DNA from: an uncultured Myxococcales bacterium
GTDB taxonomy: Bacteria; Myxococcota_A; UBA9042
Assembly (NCBI GenBank): GCA_937915965.1
Contig: CALGHC010000832.1
Span: 1-18,130, forward strand
Reading direction: 5' to 3'
Length of the DNA stretch: 18,130 nucleotides
This document shows positions 7,198 through 14,655 of the stretch, piece by piece. The position numbers were made by a program, and so were the translations under genes. Each line of letters starts with the position of its first letter. The stretch's first letter is position 1. Below the pieces are notes generated by a model. That model worked only from the letters and a program-made list of their open reading frames with translations, did not search any database and was not told where the DNA came from.

Positions 7198-10100
7198 CTA
7201 TTTACCCACGTAGACGAACAGATATCGGTCGCCGCTGAGGTTTTGGCCGAAGCAGTTCGCAGCCTCCCAGCCACAGCTCGCCTCGGAGCCGACGATGAGA
7301 TTGGCCAGACCCTCGCCACAGCCGAACTTGGCGACCCACCAGCTGCGCGCGACGTTGGGACTCTCCGCGTCGGCTGCGATCACGTTCTGACCACCGAGGT
7401 CGAAGTTGCTGTCGGTGATCAGCCCGCCCTCGACCTTGTTGAGGATGCCATCCTTGAAGACGTTCTTCTTCACGTCGATCCAGCGCACGCTCTGCGGGCT
7501 GGCGCCACAGGCGATGCGAACCCGGTTCCACTGCTGGTCCGTGCAGGACGCGCCAAACGCGGTCGGGATGTCCTCCTTGCCGATCTTGTCGAGATAGCCG
7601 CTGCACTGCAAAAGACCGGCATCGTAGAAGTCCGGTCCGCTCAGCCCGGTGAACCCGATCACCGTCGGCGGGCAGCCATCGTCGGGGCCGTTCTTGCAGT
7701 TGTTGTCCTTGAAATCCGCACAGATCTCTCCAGCACCGGGGTTGGTCTTCGGGTCGTCGTCGTCGCAGTCACCGCCGCCCGCCTTGCAAACTGATGGCTT
7801 GCCGACGGTCTGCTTGCCTTGCGCACAGTAGTCGTCGCCGTCGATGTTGCAGCCCTCATCGGTCTGGTTGTCGCAGTCGTTGTCGACGCCGTCGCAGATC
7901 TCATTGGCAAAGGGATGAGTCGCAGCGTTGTCGTCGTTGCAGTCGCCGTTGCCCTTCGAGCAGACATCGACGAATCCCTGGGTGACGACCCCGGCGGCGC
8001 AGTATTTGTCGCCGTCGGTGTCACAGATCTCGTCGGTATCGCCATCGCAGTTGTTGTCGACGTTGTCGCAGATCTCTTCCTTCTTGTAGTGCGGGCTCCA
8101 GTCGGTGTAGGTCGCCGCGGAGCAGGGCTGCCACTTGCCGCCCACGCACAGGTTGGGTCCCTTCTTCGCCCCCAGACACGCGCCCTGCCCTGACTCGCAC
8201 GCCTGCGGGTCGTCGAAGAGGATGTCGCCGTCGACGCCATCGGCCTTGCCGTCGCAGTCATCGTCCAGGCCGTTGCAGACCTCCTTGGCGCCGGGCATGA
8301 CCTTGTCGTTGCTGTCTTCGCAGTCGCCGCCGCCCTTCGGACAGACCGCCGGCTTGCCCTGGGTCGCCATCTGGGCGTCGCACCATCCGTCCTTGTCGTC
8401 GTCACAGCCTTCGTCGGTCTGACCGTTGCAGTCGTTGTCGAGGCCGTCGCAAATCTCGGAGCCTTTCGCTCCGGCCTGGACACTGCAGGTCGCGGCCTTG
8501 CCGTCCGGTGCGCAGACCACCGTTCCGGTCACCTTGCAAACCCCCGCACCAGGCGAGCAGGCCTGGCCCAGCTCGACGAAGGTCTCATCGGTCTCGCCAT
8601 TGCAGTCGTCGTCCTTGCCGTTGCAGCCCTCGTTTGCGAACGGGAAGACTCCCTTGTCGAGGTCGTCGCAGTCGCCGCCGCCGCCGGGGCAGGTCTCGGG
8701 CTTGCCCACCGTCTGCAGGGCGCCGTCGCAGAACCCGTCCTGGTCGCGGTCGCACAGTTCGTCGACGCTGCCGTTGCAGTTGTTGTCGAGATCGTCGCAG
8801 ATCTCCTGAGCGCCGGGATGGGCGGCTGCCTCGTCGTCCTGGCAGTCTCCGCCGCCCTTTGTGCAAGACAGCGGGAACCCGACAGTGGCGAACTTGGCGT
8901 CGCAGTAGCCATCCTTGTCGTCATCGCAGCCTGCATCGACCTGGCCCGAGCAGGTGTTGTCCTTGCCGTCGCACAACTCGGTCGGTCCGAAGAACGGACT
9001 GTGCTTGCCATAGGTTGTGTCGCCGCAAGGCTTCCACTTGCCAGCCACACACAGGTCGCCTGCCTTCGTGGCGGCGGCACAAACGCCCTTCTGGTTCTCG
9101 CACGACTGCGGGTCGTCAAACGTGAGGCCGGGGTCCTGGGCATCGGCGAGGCTGTTGCAATCGTCGTCGACCCCGTTGCAGGTCTCCTTTGCGCCGGGGT
9201 GGCGGCCTGCGTCCTGATCGTCGCAATCGCCGCCACCTTTCGGGCAAGTCTTGGCCGACGGATCGACAAGCATCGTGGCGTCGCAGTAGCCGTCCTTGTC
9301 GTCGTCGCAGCCCTCGTCGGTCTGGCCATCGCAGTCGTTGTCGACGCCATCGCAGCGCTCGTCCTCGGGGGCAGCGCCGACGCAGGTCTCCTGGCCTCCG
9401 ACGCACAGCGGAGTGCCCGCGCACGAGTTCGCTCCGACCGTGATCAAACAGGTCGCGCCGGGTTCCTGCTCATCAACAGCGCCGTCGCAATCATCATCGC
9501 TGCCATTGCAGACCTCGAGCGCCGGCTCCTGGGCGGAGCAGGGGGCGAGCGCGTCGGCCAGACAGGTTCGACTTCCGGCACAAGTACCGATCGCGTTGGT
9601 GGTGTTGCAGTAGGTGCTCGCCCCGTCGAAGGCATAGCGCGGTGTACAAACATCATTGACGTCGGTGGCGACGCACTGTTTCCAGTTCTTGCCGCTGACG
9701 CTAGTCGTGGTCTCACAAGTCCAGCCCTTGGGACAAGCCTGGCCCTTCGAGCAGTCGGAGCCGCAGAAGGCGCCGGCGTCACCGTACTCGACGCAGCGAT
9801 CGCCCAGTCCCGTGATGCTCTCGCCGACCTCCAAGACGCACTCGAGATCGCTGGTACAGGGACGCCCCCGGTTGGGTGACTCGGGAACGCAGCCAAAGAT
9901 CACGTCAGGCGCGTTGGCGAGCTGCCGGCACACCCAGCTCGGTGGGCAGTCGGTGACATCGCAGGTCGCTGTGCAGAGGTTGTCGGCCGGGGTCGCTACA
10001 CAAAACCCGCTCACGCACTCCGAGTCGTTGGCGCACGGCCAGCCGCAGTTCCCCGCTTGCGGATCGTCGAAGTTGCACAGACCAAAGACGTTGCCGGTGT

Positions 10101-10377
10101 CGTCGTCGGTGCTGTCCTCAGCGTCAGTAGAGTCGTCAGCCACGCCGATGTCCTGCGCCACGTCAGCGACAATCTCGGCCGTGGAGCCATCTTGATCGGC
10201 GCCGAAGCTGATGTCGATGCCAGTGTCAGCGACCGAGACGCCGTCGGGTGTGGCACCGCCAGCGGCGTCGCCACCGTCGGAGCCCGTGTCGCATCCCCCG
10301 ATGGGCAGGCAGCACAGGGCGGCGACGATCAACGCGCTGCGGCGGAATCGACCGGCAAAGAGGGCGGCAGAACGCAT
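7198..10377 (-). CDS. Large lipoprotein with MopE-type Asp/Cys metal-binding repeats
   Basis: A 1059-residue surface or periplasmic lipoprotein. It has a signal peptide with lipobox PIGGC (Cys29, Asp at +2) and an acidic, Asp/Thr/Gly-rich linker to about residue 95. A Cys-rich region (about 99-280) includes NDSECVSGFC and SDLECV elements. Residues 287-903 form a repeat array with about 11 copies of E-x-C-(N/D)-G-x-D-(N/D)-(D/N)-C-(D/N)-G-x-x-D-E. Six copies each of C-D-x-D-x-D-G-Y-C and G-G-G-D-C-D-D alternate with them. Such Asp/Cys motifs ('putative metal-binding', MopE family) suggest calcium or copper binding; the metal is unproven here. Two ~85-residue modules inside the array are duplicates (400-484 and 701-785). 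A separate, non-repetitive C-terminal domain (904-1059) has seven cysteines; I cannot assign it. The start has AGGAG (10383-10387) 5 nt upstream and lies 30 bp after dctM, so co-transcription with the TRAP genes is likely. Confidence 0.9.
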   Translation of the reverse strand: MRSAALFAGRFRRSALIVAALCCLPIGGCDTGSDGGDAAGGATPDGVSVADTGIDISFGADQDGSTAEIVADVAQDIGVADDSTDAEDSTDDDTGNVFGLCNFDDPQAGNCGWPCANDSECVSGFCVATPADNLCTATCDVTDCPPSWVCRQLANAPDVIFGCVPESPNRGRPCTSDLECVLEVGESITGLGDRCVEYGDAGAFCGSDCSKGQACPKGWTCETTTSVSGKNWKQCVATDVNDVCTPRYAFDGASTYCNTTNAIGTCAGSRTCLADALAPCSAQEPALEVCNGSDDDCDGAVDEQEPGATCLITVGANSCAGTPLCVGGQETCVGAAPEDERCDGVDNDCDGQTDEGCDDDKDGYCDATMLVDPSAKTCPKGGGDCDDQDAGRHPGAKETCNGVDDDCNSLADAQDPGLTFDDPQSCENQKGVCAAATKAGDLCVAGKWKPCGDTTYGKHSPFFGPTELCDGKDNTCSGQVDAGCDDDKDGYCDAKFATVGFPLSCTKGGGDCQDDEAAAHPGAQEICDDLDNNCNGSVDELCDRDQDGFCDGALQTVGKPETCPGGGGDCDDLDKGVFPFANEGCNGKDDDCNGETDETFVELGQACSPGAGVCKVTGTVVCAPDGKAATCSVQAGAKGSEICDGLDNDCNGQTDEGCDDDKDGWCDAQMATQGKPAVCPKGGGDCEDSNDKVMPGAKEVCNGLDDDCDGKADGVDGDILFDDPQACESGQGACLGAKKGPNLCVGGKWQPCSAATYTDWSPHYKKEEICDNVDNNCDGDTDEICDTDGDKYCAAGVVTQGFVDVCSKGNGDCNDDNAATHPFANEICDGVDNDCDNQTDEGCNIDGDDYCAQGKQTVGKPSVCKAGGGDCDDDDPKTNPGAGEICADFKDNNCKNGPDDGCPPTVIGFTGLSGPDFYDAGLLQCSGYLDKIGKEDIPTAFGASCTDQQWNRVRIACGASPQSVRWIDVKKNVFKDGILNKVEGGLITDSNFDLGGQNVIAADAESPNVARSWWVAKFGCGEGLANLIVGSEASCGWEAANCFGQNLSGDRYLFVYVGK
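7669..9519 (-). repeat. Region encoding the MopE-type repeat array
   Basis: It encodes residues 287-903 of the lipoprotein. The higher-order unit of roughly 70 residues runs C-D-x-D-x-D-G-Y-C, then a P-x-x-C-x-x-G-G-G-D-C-D-D segment, then P-G-A-x-E-x-C-x-G-x-D-N-D-C-D-G-x-x-D-E. Similarity persists at the DNA level; for example, the stretches around 8396-8456 and 9296-9356 are close copies. The tract therefore offers substrate for recombination and copy-number change. It also opens long spurious plus-strand frames. Confidence 0.85.
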
Positions 10378-10407
10378 GGCAGCTCCTGATCAGACGACGT
10401 GGCGGCG

Positions 10408-12384
10408 CTACGGTGAAACGGGTGAATCGGCGGGATGCAACTCGACCGTGGCCGCCACCTCACCCTCGGCGCAGGACTGGGGCAGAAACTTGCCGCCCAC
10501 GGTGGCTCCGGCGAGCTCGACCGAGAAGACGCCAAACAGGCCGTCAGGATCGGTGGCGGGAGCAGCGATGGCGACGACGCCGGCGGTGGCCCGGGCAGTG
10601 ACCTTGAGGCGCCCACCGACGACGGTGCCAAAGACGACGCTTGCCTGGCCCGGCACCTTGTAGTCCCCAACGGGTGCGTCGGCTGGCAGCTCGACCCGCA
10701 GGACGAGGATATCGTCGTCGGCCTGCGGCACGGCACCGTCCTCGCTGGTCGCGACGCACAGAGGCAAGTCGACGAGATCGATGCGGGCGCGGCCGTCGCC
10801 GGTGTCGATCCGCAGCAGGGCCGCCACCGGCGTGAAGTACTCGCCGCCGACCTCGTCGCCGATCACGCCGGTGTCGCGCGCCTCGTCCATGATCCGCGCC
10901 ATCGAACGACCCTTGTTGGCGTCCGACGGGTCGGTCGCCGTCGCGGCCCCGGTGAGGCTGAGCACGTCGACCGCGGTGCCCTGATCGTCGTCGCCGATGT
11001 CGCCGCCGCCAGTGCGAGCGGCCATCTGGTTGTCACCGCTGGGGAAGTTCATGTCGACCCGCTCGGAGGCGGGCCGGGTGACGTTCACCAGCCAAAGCGG
11101 GATCGCCGGCACCGCGGTGATCAGCCCGAGGCAAACGAAGATCACCAGCACGAACGGGGTCGTAGCCCGCAAGGTATAGCCGAAGGTCTTGTTGAAGAGG
11201 CCTGCCGCGACGAAGAGGTTCAGACCGATGGGCGGGGTGAGATAGCCGATCTCGAGGTTGACGATGAAGATCAAGCCGATGTGGATCGGGTCGAAGCCCA
11301 ACGCCAGCGCGATCGGCACAAAGAGCGGAACGAACAAGATGATCGCCGAGATGATGTCCATCAGGCAGCCGATCACCAAGAGAATGACATCGAGGAGAAT
11401 GATGAAGCTGACCGGGCTGAGATCGTGGGCGCGCAGCCAGGTGACGATCTCTTCGGGGATCTTGTGAATCGTCAGGTACTCGCTCATGCCGAGCGCGACG
11501 CCGATGATCACCAGCACCGAGCCCATCAACACGCCACACTCGGCCATCACCGATGGCAGATCATCGAAGGTCAGCGAACGATGAATGAAGATCTCAATGC
11601 CGAGCGCGAGGATGACCGCGATGCCCGCCGCGGCGGTCGTGTCAAAGACGCCCAGATAGATGCCACCCAGGATGACCACCGGCACGACCAGCGACCAGGC
11701 AGAGTTCGAGAACGCGCGAACGATCCGACGCAGGTCGAAGCGATCGCGCTCGAAATGCCAGCCGACGACGACGCAGTAGAGGATCAGCGCGCCAGCGATC
11801 AGCAGTCCGGGCAGGAAGCCCGCGATGAAGAGCTCCTCGACCTTGACCGGCGCTCCGGCCTGAGTGGCGAAGATCGCAAAGACGATCATCGGGATCGAGG
11901 GCGGGATGATGATGCCCAAGGAGCCTGCCGACGTAACCAGGCCCAGCGAGAAGCGCTCGGGGTACCTCCGCAACAGCAGCGCCGGGAACATCACCGAGCC
12001 GATGGTGATCACCGTCACCGGCGACGAGCCCGAGATGGCGGCGAACAGCGCACAAGCGGCGACCGTCGAGATCGCCATGCCGCCTGGGAGCCAACCAAAG
12101 GCCGCGTCAGCGAGCTCGATCAAGCGCCGGGCGATCGAACCCCGGCTCATCACGATCCCCGCCAGGGTGAAGAAGGGGATCGCGACCAGTGTGGGCTGCT
12201 GGGCGAGGCCGACGGCCCTCTCAAGCATGTTGAAGTTGTTGGCGAAGTCGACCCAGCTCTCGAGGAACGCCTCGCTCCCTGGGTGCGGGCGGATCCAAAA
12301 CAGCGCCATGGTCAGGCCGCCGAGGATCACGAAGAGCGGCAGATCGAGCAGGATCAGGGTGAGGGTAGTGATGAGTGCGCTCAT
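10408..12384 (-). CDS. dctM: TRAP transporter large permease DctM with a ~220-residue C-terminal extension
   Basis: A 658-residue inner-membrane protein, the ion-coupled transport subunit of a tripartite ATP-independent periplasmic (TRAP) importer. Residues 1-435 are a normal-length DctM. Hydrophobic helices span the region, with the family segments QPTLVAIPFFTLAG (63-76), AAISGSSPVTVITIGSVMFPAL (115-136), SAGSLGIIIPPSIPMIVF (152-169) and LEIGYLTPPIGLNLFV (377-392). Beyond the last helix (about 411-434) lies a soluble extension: an acidic Gly/Asp linker (about 445-500), then a probably beta-rich domain (about 515-655) with two cysteines (543 and 638). I recognise no family for it. The ATG overlaps the dctQ stop (ATGA at 12381-12384) and has GGAGG (12392-12396) 7 nt upstream, so translation is probably coupled. 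The TRAP family usually imports organic acids; the substrate is not evident. Confidence 0.93.
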   Translation of the reverse strand: MSALITTLTLILLDLPLFVILGGLTMALFWIRPHPGSEAFLESWVDFANNFNMLERAVGLAQQPTLVAIPFFTLAGIVMSRGSIARRLIELADAAFGWLPGGMAISTVAACALFAAISGSSPVTVITIGSVMFPALLLRRYPERFSLGLVTSAGSLGIIIPPSIPMIVFAIFATQAGAPVKVEELFIAGFLPGLLIAGALILYCVVVGWHFERDRFDLRRIVRAFSNSAWSLVVPVVILGGIYLGVFDTTAAAGIAVILALGIEIFIHRSLTFDDLPSVMAECGVLMGSVLVIIGVALGMSEYLTIHKIPEEIVTWLRAHDLSPVSFIILLDVILLVIGCLMDIISAIILFVPLFVPIALALGFDPIHIGLIFIVNLEIGYLTPPIGLNLFVAAGLFNKTFGYTLRATTPFVLVIFVCLGLITAVPAIPLWLVNVTRPASERVDMNFPSGDNQMAARTGGGDIGDDDQGTAVDVLSLTGAATATDPSDANKGRSMARIMDEARDTGVIGDEVGGEYFTPVAALLRIDTGDGRARIDLVDLPLCVATSEDGAVPQADDDILVLRVELPADAPVGDYKVPGQASVVFGTVVGGRLKVTARATAGVVAIAAPATDPDGLFGVFSVELAGATVGGKFLPQSCAEGEVAATVELHPADSPVSP

Positions 12385-13400
12385 GCCCGTCCCTCCACCG
12401 GCGTCGCGCCGCGCAAGAGACGGACCAGGTCGGCGGTCAAGCGGATCGCCATGAGAACGAAGCAGATCACCACCGGCAACACGATGTGGTACTCGGGCAA
12501 CGGCAGAATCGACAGCCGCGAGTCGCTCTGAAGCCTGAGAAGAAGCAGGTCACCAGCGAGGGCAGCGAGCAGAATCACGAACGCGAGGCACACAACGAGC
12601 GACAGGGCCTCGATCCCGTGCGCGGCCCGCTTCGGCCACAGTCGCCGGCCGAAATTCAGGGCGACGTGACGGTGCTCGCGCGACGCCATCGATGCGCCGA
12701 TGAAGCCGACGTACATGATCAAGATCTTGGCGAGATCGTTGACCCACGCGTATTGGTCGGGGATCCGCCAGATCAGCACGCCGACGGGCAGCGACAGCGC
12801 CGCCCAGGTGAGCAGCCAGGCGACCAGCTCGCCGCGGCGACGCGCCCGCCGCGCGAAGATCAGCAAGCCACCGATGTAGAGGAGCAGGCACGCAGTCCGC
12901 GCAGGAACAACCGTGACGAGCCAGCCGAAGGCGACCAGCGACGTCGCGATGCCGAGGGCCCCGCCGGCGACGGCCAAGGTCCAGGGTAGGGGCGCGAGGT
13001 CATCGTCCTGGTTGCCGGGGGGCACGCCGGCCGTCGGAACGTCGCCGCCACCGCGAGCCTGCTGGGCCTTGCGCGCCTGGATCGTGCGCGCCGCGGCGAA
13101 GCTCATCACCACGATGCCGGTTCCGACCAACAGTGGGGTCCACAGGCCGTGGACGGAGTCGACCAGCTCGGCCGGGGCGGGCCCGTCGCCGTGATGCACC
13201 CAGCGCAACAAGAAGGTATCCACAAAGTTGCGTTGGGCGATCACCGCCTCGAACACAATCTTGAGAAAATACGTTAGTGACATCGCCAACATGGCGAAGC
13301 TGATCACGCCCACTTCGAGACGAAAGATGCGCGCGTCGACGCGCTCGAACGCGTCGTCGTAGCGCGCTGGCGCCTGGCTATCGTTCGGCAATGCGGCCAC
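12381..13400 (-). CDS. dctQ: TRAP transporter small permease DctQ, enlarged by extra helices
   Basis: A 339-residue inner-membrane protein, the small TRAP subunit that scaffolds DctM. Typical DctQ proteins have about 160-200 residues and four helices. Here about eight hydrophobic segments can be seen (near 30-50, 87-104, 139-164, 169-183, 192-211, 222-241, 264-287, 304-325). The last three form a recognisable DctQ core with AKILIMYVGFIGASMASREHRHVALNF (about 224-250), which matches the family's 'flGa...a.r...H..v' motif. A polar linker (106-136) and additional helices sit between the first helix and this core. The GTG at 13400 was chosen for its strong upstream site; the same frame is open to an ATG at 13487 and a TTG at 13493, which would add 29 or 31 Arg/Ala-rich residues. 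It is 114 bp from dctP and overlaps dctM by 4 bp. Confidence 0.85.
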   Translation of the reverse strand: MAALPNDSQAPARYDDAFERVDARIFRLEVGVISFAMLAMSLTYFLKIVFEAVIAQRNFVDTFLLRWVHHGDGPAPAELVDSVHGLWTPLLVGTGIVVMSFAAARTIQARKAQQARGGGDVPTAGVPPGNQDDDLAPLPWTLAVAGGALGIATSLVAFGWLVTVVPARTACLLLYIGGLLIFARRARRRGELVAWLLTWAALSLPVGVLIWRIPDQYAWVNDLAKILIMYVGFIGASMASREHRHVALNFGRRLWPKRAAHGIEALSLVVCLAFVILLAALAGDLLLLRLQSDSRLSILPLPEYHIVLPVVICFVLMAIRLTADLVRLLRGATPVEGRA

Positions 13401-13405
13401 TGCTG

Positions 13406-13413
13406 CCTCCCCT
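13406..13413 (-). promoter_or_regulatory. Strong ribosome binding site that decides the dctQ start
   Basis: On the minus strand AGGGGAGG ends 5 nt before the in-frame GTG at 13398-13400. No comparable site precedes the upstream ATG (13487) or TTG (13493). This supports a GTG start and a 339-residue protein. Confidence 0.65.
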
Positions 13414-13514
13414 GCCGTCGCGCGCTCGGCCCGCTGCGCCCAGCAGTCGGCCGGCGACCGCGCCCGAGAACCCGCTCGCCAGCGCATGCACAAGCGGCCA
13501 ATCAGCCGGTGATC

Positions 13515-14570
13515 CTAGCGGGCCGCTGTCTTGGCCTGATCGAGCAGATTCTTGCCGCCCGGAGTCTTGCTGGCGAACTCTGCCCAGACGGGCAGGGCCA
13601 ACGCCTTGAACTGGCCACGGTTCTTCTGGTCTTCCACCTGCACCCCCGCGTCCTTGTGCTTCTGCAGGGCAGCCCGGTTGCCGGCGCGGACCATGGCCCT
13701 GCCGGCGGCCTCCATCTTGGCGGAATGGCTCATCGCCTGATCACGCACCGGGATCGGCAGCTTGTCGTACACGCGCTTGCACCAGACAACGGCGGCCGGC
13801 TGGTAGATGTGTCCCGACAGGGTGAGGTACTTGATCGAGCCGAACCACTGAGTCGCGTACGCATAGAGCAGCGAGTTGTCGTAGCCATCGACGACGCCCG
13901 ACGACAACGCGCCTGGCACCTCGGGAGCGGGCATCGGGTTGGCAGCGGCGCCAAAGGCCCGATACATCGATGTGTGCACGTAGCTGGGTTGAGCCCGCAT
14001 GCGCAGACCCTTGAGTTGATCGGGCTTGTGGACGAAGCGGTCCTTGGTCGCGAAGTGTCGAAAACCATTCTCGGACCATGCGAACAGGACGAAGCCCTTT
14101 GCCTCAAGCGCCTTCTTGAGCGCCTCTCCGAGCGGACCGGCCAGGGCCTTGTCGACCTGGGCCTCGTCGGTCCACAGGTAGGGCAGCTCAAGCACGTTGA
14201 GCTCGGGGACCACGGTGGCCAGCGCGCCCGTGGTGACGCCGATCATTCCCAAACCACCCGACAAGCAGCGCTGCACCAGGTCCTTCTCGCCGCCCAGGGC
14301 GCCGCCCAGATAGGTCCGGACCTTGACCGCGTCGCCAAGGTCCTTCTTGAAGGTCTTCTTGATGCGCTGCACGAGGCTGGCCCACGGCGTCGCTGGCGGC
14401 GCGATCGTCGCGATCTTGATGTTCACCGGGGCCACCTTGACGGCCACGGGATCGGCGTCGGCCGGCGCAGCGATGGCCACGCTGACCGCGACCAGGGAGG
14501 CGACAACCAAGCGTGCCGCGCGGCGGCCGGAATGGGTCAATTCGGTGCTGTTGGGGCGGGGCTGGCTCAT
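13515..14570 (-). CDS. dctP: TRAP transporter substrate-binding protein DctP
   Basis: A 351-residue periplasmic solute receptor of the DctP family. It has a basic N-terminus with GRRAAR, a hydrophobic core (about 21-35) and likely cleavage after the ADAD region near residue 40. The mature start (VNIKIATIAPPATPWASLVQRIKKTF) is typical. Family landmarks are LELPYLWTDEAQVDKAL (127-143), GLRMRAQPS (188-196, where Arg192 aligns with the conserved carboxylate-binding arginine), GVVDGYDNSLLYAYATQWF (225-243) and a C-terminal helical region. The arginine suggests a carboxylated ligand; which one cannot be read from the sequence. The ATG at 14570 is preceded by a GAGAG-like site. It is the second gene of the TRAP operon, 85 bp after tatT, with an intercistronic hairpin in that gap. 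Confidence 0.93.
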   Translation of the reverse strand: MSQPRPNSTELTHSGRRAARLVVASLVAVSVAIAAPADADPVAVKVAPVNIKIATIAPPATPWASLVQRIKKTFKKDLGDAVKVRTYLGGALGGEKDLVQRCLSGGLGMIGVTTGALATVVPELNVLELPYLWTDEAQVDKALAGPLGEALKKALEAKGFVLFAWSENGFRHFATKDRFVHKPDQLKGLRMRAQPSYVHTSMYRAFGAAANPMPAPEVPGALSSGVVDGYDNSLLYAYATQWFGSIKYLTLSGHIYQPAAVVWCKRVYDKLPIPVRDQAMSHSAKMEAAGRAMVRAGNRAALQKHKDAGVQVEDQKNRGQFKALALPVWAEFASKTPGGKNLLDQAKTAAR

Positions 14571-14586
14571 GTCGGTGGTCTCTCTC

Positions 14587-14610
14587 GGCCCACCTGCGTG
14601 ATGGCGGGCC
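14587..14610 (-). other. Intercistronic hairpin between tatT and dctP
   Basis: GGCCCACC (14587-14594) and GGCGGGCC (14603-14610) pair over 7 of 8 positions around an 8-nt loop (14595-14602), with one A-C mismatch. There is no T-run, so it is not an intrinsic terminator. A hairpin just before the dctP start codon could protect that 5' end after mRNA processing and raise receptor levels relative to the rest of the operon; that role is inferred. Confidence 0.45.
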
Positions 14611-14655
14611 CATGTGGTGAATCGCGGCGCCATCGGGGCAAACCGCCGCTCGCGT

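Noticed and set aside
8818..9879. A 353-residue Val/Ala-rich plus-strand frame
   Set aside because: It is a reading-frame shadow of the Asp/Cys repeat array on the other strand; GAC/GTC repeats give alternating Val/Ala without stops.
7198..10377. The repeat array as a CRISPR or other non-coding DNA repeat
   Set aside because: Repeat units vary in length, lie in one frame and conserve protein motifs (Cys, Asp, Gly), not fixed DNA repeats with unique spacers.
10435..12531. A 698-residue plus-strand frame rich in Asp, His, Arg and Gln
   Set aside because: It is antisense to the dctM/dctQ membrane helices, and its hydrophilic, low-complexity composition is the expected complement of hydrophobic codons.
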